Positions 8,521-14,788 of a stretch of 14,788 bases of DNA are shown piece after piece. The position numbers and the translations under genes were made by a program. The notes beneath the pieces are model-generated. The model ran no database searches and had not been told where the DNA came from. It saw nothing but the letters and a program-made list of their open reading frames with translations. Source of the stretch: Entamoeba invadens IP1. Taxonomy: Eukaryota; Evosea; Mastigamoebida; Endamoebidae. The number at the start of each line of letters is the position of its first letter. Position 1 is the stretch's first letter. The DNA lies in NCBI RefSeq assembly GCF_000330505.1, contig NW_004443511.1, positions 122,794-137,581 on the forward strand, in the 5' to 3' direction.

Positions 8521-9639
8521 TCATAGATTTGAACTTTGCATTGATGACGAAGTGGCTTGGTCATACATCTTAATGAGTTGTGGAGCTTGGACAAGTTGCT
8601 GGATTTCATTCATCGAGTAAGGGATCATAAACATGGTCGGGAGGTTGTATGGCTTAGCAAGCTCTTCTGTGAATTGAGAAATCTGTTGTACATAGACAAG
8701 GAAGTTGTTAATGTTCTCGAATGAGATTTGTCCGCTGTCAAGCTCGTGTTGGTACAACAAGTCGAGCACTTGGTTTGCGTTTGTCATAATCATTGCCAGC
8801 CTATTCTTGAAGTCGGGGTCTGTTGTTTTTTCTTCAGTTTTTGTTTGTTGGGGTTGTTGTTGAAGTTCTTGTGGTACTTGTTGAATTTGTTGACATTGTG
8901 GTTGGAGGGTCTGTGCAATTTTGATCGAAGGGATGCTTTGAATTGGGAGTGGTTGCTGAATTGGTTGAGTGGTTGTTTGAGGTGTAACTTGTTGTTTTTG
9001 TACAGGGGGTGGAGGTGCATTTGTGAAAGGTACTTGTTTCATAGCAACAACTTCCTTGAATTCCTCCTTTGGACTTTTTGATGTTGATATTGGCCCATTT
9101 GTTGTCTTTCCTTTTCGAATGTTTTTGGCTTTGGTTTGCCTCTTTGAAGGTTGAGTTGGCTGTACCTGTATCTGTAAAGTCTGTTGTGATGAAGGGGGGT
9201 GTTTTGGTTCGGGTGAATTTGGGGTATCATCTTGTATAGAGCCCAACACATTTTCGATTGAATCCATCATTGGTGTCATCCGTCCTGTTGGTTTTCCTTT
9301 CACTGAAGAGCTTTCAACGTCGTCGCTCTCCTGACTGGACGAATTATGTGCTTTCCCTGAAGTATTTGTATGGAGCGGACGAGCCAAGTTTTTATCTCTG
9401 CAAAATTCCGCCCAACCTAGTGTTCCCCCTGCCTCAGTGTACTCGATGAATTTCACACGTGTTGCTACATCTCTTAGTCTCTTGTGGGGGAGGTTGGTCA
9501 AAAGAAGGGTATACCTCTTCAAGTCGGAACAGCGGTTCTTTGGATTGTTCTCCATGTTTGTGCGGAGCGTTTGAATCTCGTCGTCCGCCCATTGGACGCA
9601 CCCTTCGGGTTCCCCGTTCCCTTTGTTTGATGCACTCAT
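8521..9639 (-). CDS. SANT/Myb-like, Gln-rich nuclear protein (possible DUF3755-type C-terminus)
   Basis: This encodes 372 residues. Residues about 15-66 form a SANT/Myb-like helical unit: VQWADDEIQTL, a Leu-rich middle, then LRDVATRVKFIEY. This resembles the N-terminal domain of a plant family whose C-terminus is DUF3755. Residues about 100-275 are low complexity, rich in Gln, Pro, Ser and Thr, with a PPPP run (209-212) and a basic cluster KRQTKAKNIRKGK (166-178) that could be a nuclear signal. A helical C-terminal unit at about 277-330 (RLAMIMTNANQVLDLLY and FENINNFLVYVQQI) resembles DUF3755 in order and spacing. A chromatin or transcription-associated role is likely. The gene is tail-to-tail with the TLDc gene (193 nt apart) and divergent from the derlin gene. 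Moderate confidence in the family. Confidence 0.7.
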   Translation of the reverse strand: MSASNKGNGEPEGCVQWADDEIQTLRTNMENNPKNRCSDLKRYTLLLTNLPHKRLRDVATRVKFIEYTEAGGTLGWAEFCRDKNLARPLHTNTSGKAHNSSSQESDDVESSSVKGKPTGRMTPMMDSIENVLGSIQDDTPNSPEPKHPPSSQQTLQIQVQPTQPSKRQTKAKNIRKGKTTNGPISTSKSPKEEFKEVVAMKQVPFTNAPPPPVQKQQVTPQTTTQPIQQPLPIQSIPSIKIAQTLQPQCQQIQQVPQELQQQPQQTKTEEKTTDPDFKNRLAMIMTNANQVLDLLYQHELDSGQISFENINNFLVYVQQISQFTEELAKPYNLPTMFMIPYSMNEIQQLVQAPQLIKMYDQATSSSMQSSNL

Positions 9640-10322
9640 TGCTTTTTTAAAGATCTTTTTTTGAGTTAAATATCACCATTGTTTTTTTCAAAGGGGTCGT
9701 TATTATTCAAACACGTCATATTCAATTAAAATATATACTTACCGAAAAACTATAATTTTTTGGTATTTTTATGGCATAATCAAATAAAATGGTAGTTACT
9801 CAAACATGTTTTATAAGAGTACAAAATAAACTGTTGAGTATTGTTTTATTCGAGATGAAAATTTGGACATAATAAATGATTATATCAAGAATAACTTATT
9901 GTTTTTTTATCTAGTTATTATTGTTTTTATTTTTTTTCGTTATTACATTGTGGTTATAGAATAAGTATTGAAGTATATCAACTAAAATGAATATAACTGA
10001 ACAATAATATATATTGCAAATATAAATTATAAGTTTTATCAATCAGAATTAGTATCAATTAAGTTAAATTGTTTTTTAAGCTGTTCAACGACCTTTGAAT
10101 CTCTTTGAAAATCGTCGACGTATTTATTAAATCAAAAGTCGGCGAACAGACATTAACTTTGTAAAAAATACACACCACAACTTTTACTCACAACTTTTTT
10201 TACAATATAATTCTTATTAAAAAAATTATAATTATCAATCATTAATGAATTATAATATCTAATCATTGAAAACTATAATTAATTGTATTTTAATAAATTA
10301 ATTTATAAATGGTATTTTTTTG

Positions 10323-10339
10323 TTATAATTGAATTATAA
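10323..10339. repeat. 17-nt near-perfect palindrome
   Basis: TTATAATT, G, AATTATAA. This is pure A/T apart from the centre, so chance is quite possible in this composition. Confidence 0.3.
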
Positions 10340-10384
10340 AGAAGAATAAACAATAAAATTTTAATTATTGTTTTAAAAATGATA

Positions 10385-10416
10385 TTTATAACAAATATTA
10401 TGCTGTTTGTTATAAA
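10385..10416. repeat. 11-bp hairpin just upstream of the derlin start
   Basis: TTTATAACAAA (10385-10395) pairs perfectly with TTTGTTATAAA (10406-10416) across a 10-nt loop. It ends 46 nt before the ATG, so it lies in the core promoter or the 5' leader. Confidence 0.5.
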
Positions 10417-10462
10417 AATGTTCTTGCAGTTTTATTAAAAATGTGAAACTGGAAATAATAAA

Positions 10463-11339
10463 ATGAACGAGCTTATGGACGCTGTTTTTTTCTCGATAGC
10501 ACCTGTCACACGAGCTTACATCATTTCTGTAGTTGGGGTATTTGTGTTGATTAAAGCAAATGTGGTTCACATCTCATCACTTGTTTTCGATGCATCAGCG
10601 ATTCTCGATGGAGAGGTTTGGCGACTTGTCACTTCTTTCTTGGTCCTTTCAGAGAACTTTGACTTATACTTCATTTTCAACGTCCTCTTTACGTTTGTTG
10701 TATACTCTTGTAAGCATTTATTATATTCCTTTTAAAGAAAAACGCACTCACAGATAGAATGCAAGTTTCTGACGCGCTCGAGCAAACCTGTAGAAATTGG
10801 TTACATTACCTTTGGATGATCTTTTTGGGGGGATTTGCCATAATATGTTGTTCTCTCTTTGTTTACTTTGTTGGCTACGTTCCTGCCCAACTTCCACTAT
10901 TGTACAGCTCCCTCAAATTCTTTCTTGTTTACGTCTGGAGTAAGCGCAACAGAGACCGTTTGTCATTTCAATATGTTATACCCATTCTATCAAATTATTT
11001 ATTTGTTATTACTTATTAACAATTGGTGTGTTGAAATTATAAGCTTAAAAATGATACGACTCATCTTTAGAGAATGTTGGTATGATGCTTTTTGTTGTTG
11101 TTAAACTTGTATATTTTCCTTGGATTCTATTGTTATTGGACACATTGTTGTTCCACGATGGGATGGATGACATCTATGGAATTGTCTTTGGCCATATCTT
11201 TTATTGGTTTGAGGATGTCTTTCCAATGTATTACAACTGGAGGCCTCTTGAACTACCAAAGTTTGTTAACAACATCTTCTTCCAACAAGTCGAGTTGAAC
11301 GACGAACCCGTTGAGATGGTGGAAGAGCACATCGACTGA
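10463..11339 (+). CDS. Derlin (ERAD rhomboid pseudoprotease), three exons
   Basis: Coding is joined from 10463-10692, 10758-10957 and 11071-11339, giving 232 residues, the normal derlin length. Derlins are multi-span ER membrane proteins that help retrotranslocate misfolded proteins for proteasomal degradation. Family marks seen are PVTRAY (14-19), GEVWRLVTSF with the conserved WR pair (53-54), LVYVWSKRN (about 133-141), a final conserved membrane segment with GIVFGH (Gly180, Gly184), and the FEDVFP signature after it. Hydrophobic segments alternate with short loops as in the family. The C-terminus is short and acidic. No single frame spans the gene; the two introns change frame and both have the GTTTGT...TAG form. 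The start is the first ATG and fits the usual N-terminus. Confidence 0.9.
10693..10757 (+). other. Derlin intron 1 (65 nt)
   Basis: It begins GTTTGT and ends ATAG. The length of 65 makes exactly the frame shift needed to join NVLF (exon 1) to MQVSDALEQ (exon 2) through an ACA codon. The joined segment lines up with the derlin loop between membrane segments 2 and 3. Confidence 0.88.
10958..11070 (+). other. Derlin intron 2 (113 nt)
   Basis: It begins GTTTGT and ends CTTTAG. Removal joins VWSKRNRD to QNVGMMLF through a CAG codon and gives the correct spacing to the next derlin membrane segment. It is longer than the other three introns here but has the best 3' splice site. Confidence 0.88.
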
Positions 11340-11600
11340 CATCCACCTTTTTATTCTGGTTTATTGCTTAAATGTGCGTTTTAATGAATTATCTTTTTAA
11401 CCTTATTTTCTTATTTTTTTATAACTTGTCTTATTTGCAAGAAATAATTTTTTGTGCCTACTTCTCCATTTTTGGGTTTGTTATTCTGATTTGATTGTGA
11501 TGGTTTTTTATAATCAAAGAGTTATATAACAATCATTGTAATGTCTTAAGTAGTATGAAAATTCTGAAAAGAAATTTACCATTGGATATAACAAACAAAT

Positions 11601-12263
11601 ATGAACTCAAAAAGCATGACCAACAAAAACAAGTTTGTTTACTCCTTTATGCCAACAGGCATGGTCCAGACAAATTGCACCATAATCGGAAATTTGGAAC
11701 TGAAGACGTACATTCTGTGCGACGTTGGGGGCGACGCCGAGAAGGTTGTCGAAAAGGCGAAGAAGATGGGATTAACAAAGTGTGTTGGCGTCTTTTTCAC
11801 ACATGGACACTTTGACCACGTTGTTGGATCAACAGAGATTAAACGTATCACAGAAGCACCACTCATCATCAACGAGAAGGACGTGGAAATGTACTACGAC
11901 ATGAAAAAGCAACAGAACTTCTTTGGGATCAAGATAGAGAAAGTTGCTACAATCGACAGAACAGTCAAAGACAGAAATGTTATAGATGGAATTGGAACGT
12001 GTGCTCTGGTGATACACACACCAGGACACTCACCGGGTTCATCATGTCTCTATTTTGAAGAACTAGACTTACTAATCGCAGGCGATACACTTTTCAGAGA
12101 GAGTTATGGCAAGACGGAAATGTGGGGATACGACTTCGCCAAACTTAAGAACTCGATCACTGAGATTTTGTTCAAACTCCCAGGTAAGACTACCGTAGTT
12201 ACGGGTCACGGAAGTTCGACAACAATAGCCTTCGAGAAGGTGTCCAACTCCATCATGTTCTGA
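11601..12263 (+). CDS. Metallo-beta-lactamase-fold hydrolase, glyoxalase II-like (YcbL type)
   Basis: This encodes 220 residues, the size of the small single-domain YcbL-like group; it lacks the C-terminal helical domain of classical glyoxalase II. The full metal site is present: THGHFDH (H68, H70, D72, H73), HTPGHSPGS (H143), AGDTLF (D162) and TGHGSSTT (H203). These bind two metal ions, usually zinc or iron. The fold hydrolyses thiolesters or related bonds; the exact substrate cannot be told from sequence. FRESYGKTE is also typical of the group. An in-frame TAA at 11589 blocks any upstream start. There is no targeting signal, so it is probably cytosolic. It follows derlin on the same strand by 261 nt and converges with the PRP4 gene, 92 nt apart. 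Confidence 0.9.
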   Translation: MNSKSMTNKNKFVYSFMPTGMVQTNCTIIGNLELKTYILCDVGGDAEKVVEKAKKMGLTKCVGVFFTHGHFDHVVGSTEIKRITEAPLIINEKDVEMYYDMKKQQNFFGIKIEKVATIDRTVKDRNVIDGIGTCALVIHTPGHSPGSSCLYFEELDLLIAGDTLFRESYGKTEMWGYDFAKLKNSITEILFKLPGKTTVVTGHGSSTTIAFEKVSNSIMF

Positions 12264-12355
12264 TGTTAATTGATAAATAGGTATTTGTTATGTTGTGATG
12301 GCCAAATGCACCAACTTAGAGTAGAAGACAAACCAACAAAAGCAATGCAACACAA

Positions 12356-13489
12356 TCACTTTTTGAATTGAGACAATGCGAGAGTCGGTTCATAAGTCTT
12401 TGTGCAGAAGTCGAAACCGAGTGCAGTTTGTGCGGACGCCCGTTTGAGTGGGTCAACTATTAACAGCTTGTCGATGAGCTGTGTAAAGTCACGAAGTGTA
12501 AGTGTTGGAAACAGTTTTTTTCCGTCACACCCATTCTTGACGCGCCGATTAACACACTTCCCAAACGGATCGATTTCATTGTGGAGAAACGTGTTCTCGT
12601 CGACAAAGTGAATGTTGGCATATACCCCATCGCGGACCATCTTTTGTGGGATGCGCCCTCTAATCGTGATGATGTGATATAACATGTCGTTGTTGCTGTC
12701 ACCACTGAAAGGAACACACCCAATAACAACTTCGTAGAGCATTACACCTACACTCCACATGTCATATTTCGTGTCAAATTTGTTACCCACCATCACTTCG
12801 GGCGCTCGATAGAACCGACTCCCAATTTCATCACTCTGTTCACGCTCATGGAGACGAACTGCACTCCCGAAGTCTCCAAGCTTTGCAGTGTTGTTGACTA
12901 TCAGGATGTTGTCAGGCTTGATATCACAATGCACTACAGAACAGACACGGTGCAACATGTCAAGTGCTTTCAATACATCGGTGGTGAGTTTTTGTAACTC
13001 ACAGACAGTGTAGTCACAGTGTCGGGTGTTCATCAACACACGCAACGACTTCTCCATTAACTCCGTCACAAGGCAATAATGCTCCTTGTACTTGAACTCA
13101 CTCAACAACATCACAACATACTCACGCCCTTCCTTCTCGACTTCCTTTACTACCTCAGCCTCGCGTTGGCACGCCTTCACCATGCTCTCATTGTTGCGTA
13201 CAATCTTCATCGCATATCGCTCACCTTTTTTGTCCACTTCATACACACTCCCAAATGTCCCCTGTCCTATTCGACATACTATGGTATACCCCCCTACAGC
13301 CTCACCACTCCGACCAACTGTTTGTCATTGCTTCTTCTTCATGTTATTTGCTTCAAGATCAAGTAAAACCAAACCAAAATAACCATCGGCATCAGTCGTT
13401 GACTCAATTGCTTCGCTCTGAGTAACCTGAAGCTCAGTGCCATTGCACTCCACACTACTATCATCACCAAAGATATCTATCCCACTCAT
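12356..13489 (-). CDS. prp4: PRP4-type (PRPF4B/DYRK-related) pre-mRNA splicing kinase, two exons
   Basis: Coding is joined (minus) from 13489-13375 and 13317-12356, giving 358 residues. PRP4 kinases phosphorylate tri-snRNP proteins to activate the spliceosome. Motifs are DADGYF (33-38) and the RSGE that follows it, resembling the 'DAEGYY..GE' lead-in of PRP4; glycine loop GQGTFGSV (56-63); AMKIVRNNE with K76; HCDIKPDN with D170 (Cys replaces the usual Arg, and PRP4 family members carry HADIKPDN); GDFGSA with D187; GSRFYRAPE; and the long CMGC segment with IRGRIPQKMVRDGVY. Only about 49 residues precede the kinase, so the long Arg/Ser-rich N-terminus of animal PRP4 is absent. A frame starting at GTG 13246 alone would lose the glycine loop; the spliced ATG at 13489 restores it. 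Confidence 0.9.
13318..13374 (-). other. PRP4 kinase intron (57 nt)
   Basis: Read on the minus strand it begins GTTTGG (one base off the GTTTGT consensus) and ends AAACAG. It contains the in-frame TGA (13327-13325) that otherwise cuts the kinase from its start codon. At 57 nt it keeps the frame, joining DADGYF to VGRSGEAVGGYTI. Confidence 0.8.
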
Positions 13490-13999
13490 GAAGTTTTAAT
13501 TTTTGAAGTTCTTTTTAAACGCTCAACATTTTTTTTCAATTTGGACAACCGTCTTGTTTTTCCATACTTAACTAAAACTTACACTATATATTAATTTGTT
13601 GTATTGTCACTCTCACAAAATGTGAACACTCGCATATTTAACAATATTTAAACACATTTCTTCGATGTAAAAAAAATGGTGTGTCTTTTTCTTTGAGTTG
13701 TTTGAATAAATATTTTATTGTTTTTTATAAAACTAATTAAGATTTAATTATGGTATATTTGATAATAAAAATTATATATTGAGAGGTGTTATTATATAAA
13801 ATTTAAAATATACAATTTAATTGAATTCCCAAATAATTAAAAAAAATCCACATTATATAAATTATAGTTTTAATTAAATATATTTTTTATATGTTTTTCA
13901 CATTGAAATATATTTAAACAATTCAACCTTTAAACATTTATTTTACACATTTGAAAAAAATTAATGTGTGTAAAGTTTTTGCGAACTTGATAAAAAACA
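13490..13999. other. A/T-rich divergent promoter region (510 nt)
   Basis: The region lies between the start codons of the PRP4 kinase (-) and PPAT (+) and so should serve both. It is very A/T-rich, with many A and T homopolymer runs and no gene or RNA fold that I can see. A GAAC core occurs at 13983-13986, 14 bases before the PPAT ATG. Confidence 0.7.
13496..13520 (-). promoter_or_regulatory. Putative core promoter of the PRP4 kinase gene
   Basis: On the minus strand, GTTTAAAAAG (13520-13511) resembles the Entamoeba TATA-like element GTATTTAAAG. It runs into GAAC (13511-13508) and then AAAAATTAA (13504-13496), close to the initiator AAAAATTCA. The ATG follows at 13489, as expected for the very short Entamoeba 5' leaders. 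The elements are packed more tightly than the usual spacing, which lowers confidence. Confidence 0.35.
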
Positions 14000-14686
14000 A
14001 TGGAAATCGATATCGACTCACTTACGAAAAAACTTTTACAAAACGACTTGCAGCCACACATTCCTAAAGACATCACAGAAGCAATCATCATCAAACTTGT
14101 AACCAAAGAAAATACAATCCCACATAAGAAATATACTGAAAGTCTCACTTTTGTTTACCAATTTTTGCTTGAGCTAAACCCAAAGTACTCCACTACACAA
14201 GTCATTGCAATCCCAACAAAACCAATTTATCCATTATACAAAAAAGTTGGAATGGGAGGGACGTTCGACCGTCTTCACTGTGGACATTACAGTCTTTTGC
14301 AGTCTGGACTCTTTTCCAGTAGCTCAATTTTCGAAATCGGCATTTCTGGCGATGCGCTTCTTGTCCACAAAGCCGGCCGCGACAAGATCTTTACATTCGA
14401 AAAACGACGAAACCAACTTGAAAACTTTGTTTTGAAAATTCAAAGTGTTGTTCCAAACGTTGCAAAAGTCAGTTTGTGCGAAATTGACACACCAGCAGGA
14501 ACTGTCACAACAGACACGGCTCTTGAGGCAGTTGTTGTTAGTCCGGAGACGCTTTCTTCACTTACACAAGTCAATGTCGAGAGGGTCAACAGTGGGATGA
14601 AAAGCATTGAACCTATCATCATCGGGCTGATTTGCTGTGGAGACGCTAAGGTGTCCTCTTCCACTATTCGAAACTCTGAGAAGTAG
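14000..14686 (+). CDS. ppat: Phosphopantetheine adenylyltransferase (eukaryotic/archaeal type)
   Basis: This encodes 228 residues. The enzyme joins ATP and 4'-phosphopantetheine to form dephospho-CoA, the fourth step of coenzyme A synthesis, in the cytosol. The nucleotidyltransferase core starts with GGTFDRLHCGH (86-96), where H93 and H96 form the HxGH motif. It is followed by GISGDALL (114-121), a basic helix with EKRRNQL (134-140), DTPAGT (163-168) in place of the usual DPxGP-like segment, VVVSPET (178-184) and SSSTIR (219-224), which contacts ATP in the family. About 80 N-terminal residues precede the core, as in eukaryotic versions. No dephospho-CoA kinase domain is fused, unlike animal CoA synthase, so that step must be encoded elsewhere. 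No intron is evident and the start is the first ATG. Confidence 0.9.
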   Translation: MEIDIDSLTKKLLQNDLQPHIPKDITEAIIIKLVTKENTIPHKKYTESLTFVYQFLLELNPKYSTTQVIAIPTKPIYPLYKKVGMGGTFDRLHCGHYSLLQSGLFSSSSIFEIGISGDALLVHKAGRDKIFTFEKRRNQLENFVLKIQSVVPNVAKVSLCEIDTPAGTVTTDTALEAVVVSPETLSSLTQVNVERVNSGMKSIEPIIIGLICCGDAKVSSSTIRNSEK

Positions 14687-14788
14687 TTTACTTATTTTTC
14701 GTTTTTTTGTTATTAACAAAATTAATTGGTCTCGGATATATAAGTATAAATAAATAATTTATTATTATAGTCAGTCTAACAACTTTGT

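Larger units (their letters stand above)
9640..10462. other. A/T-rich divergent spacer (823 nt), no confident gene
   Basis: The region separates the start codons of the SANT protein (-) and derlin (+). It is dominated by A/T runs, and several self-complementary segments are listed separately. A stretch near 10080-10190 is less A/T-rich and has a 30-codon open frame on the minus strand (10042-10131). I do not call it a gene. Confidence 0.7.

Noticed and set aside
8728..9081. 117-codon plus-strand frame opposite the SANT protein gene
   Set aside because: It arises as the complement of the Gln/Pro-rich repeats; there is no family resemblance.
10060..10131. YVDD reading as a reverse transcriptase remnant
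   Set aside because: Four residues only, with no flanking reverse transcriptase motifs, repeats or target duplications.
10405..10429. GTTTGT...CAG as a 5' leader intron of derlin
   Set aside because: Only 25 nt, shorter than any spliceosomal intron expected in this lineage.
11555..11815. 86-codon frame overlapping the hydrolase start
   Set aside because: It is a different frame over the N-terminus of the metallo-beta-lactamase gene, low in structure and matching nothing; the hydrolase frame has all catalytic motifs.
13700..13930. Extreme A/T stretch as an origin or centromere-like element
   Set aside because: The same composition fills every intergenic region of this window, so nothing sets it apart.

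Overview
The window looks like nuclear DNA from an Entamoeba-type amoeba. The spliceosomal introns are very short (57-113 nt) and begin GTTTGT or, in one case, GTTTGG. Coding regions are compact and dense, and they sit between extremely A/T-rich intergenic stretches. The gene content (ROCO kinase with a dead myotubularin domain, TLDc protein, derlin, PRP4 kinase, eukaryotic-type PPAT) also fits. Coding DNA is clearly less A/T-rich than I would expect for E. histolytica, with many codons ending in C or G, which leans towards E. invadens or another less A/T-biased species. That species call is inference.

Layout. (1) 1-5881 (+): the 3' part of a giant multidomain gene that enters from the left. 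Its domain order is RhoGAP (partial) - GRAM/PH - inactive myotubularin - LRR - degenerate Roc - COR - TKL kinase. A 63-nt intron at 1233-1295 carries the only in-frame stop, so this is one gene rather than two. (2) 6153-6566 (-): small secreted protein with an extremely acidic middle and a Tyr/Pro/Met-rich tail. (3) 6567-7388: A/T-rich spacer with several inverted repeats. (4) 7389-8327 (+): TLDc-like protein with an N-myristoylation signal. (5) 8521-9639 (-): SANT/Myb-like Gln-rich nuclear protein. (6) 9640-10462: A/T-rich divergent spacer. (7) 10463-11339 (+): derlin in three exons. (8) 11601-12263 (+): glyoxalase-II-like metallo-beta-lactamase-fold hydrolase. (9) 12356-13489 (-): PRP4-type splicing kinase in two exons; its 57-nt intron hides the true N-terminus and glycine loop. 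(10) 13490-13999: A/T-rich divergent promoter region. (11) 14000-14686 (+): phosphopantetheine adenylyltransferase of coenzyme A synthesis.

The genes do not form a pathway. They look like independent, mostly housekeeping genes in a compact protist genome: ER quality control, splicing kinase, CoA synthesis, thiolester/persulfide-type hydrolase, chromatin factor and signalling scaffold. The most unusual item is the ROCO protein. Two of its catalytic modules (phosphatase and GTPase) have lost their catalytic motifs, while its kinase keeps them but carries a large insertion between the glycine loop and the beta-3 lysine. I also found several strong hairpins outside genes, notably a 15-bp stem 41 nt after the ROCO stop codon. 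No mobile element, CRISPR array, tRNA or rRNA gene was recognised.
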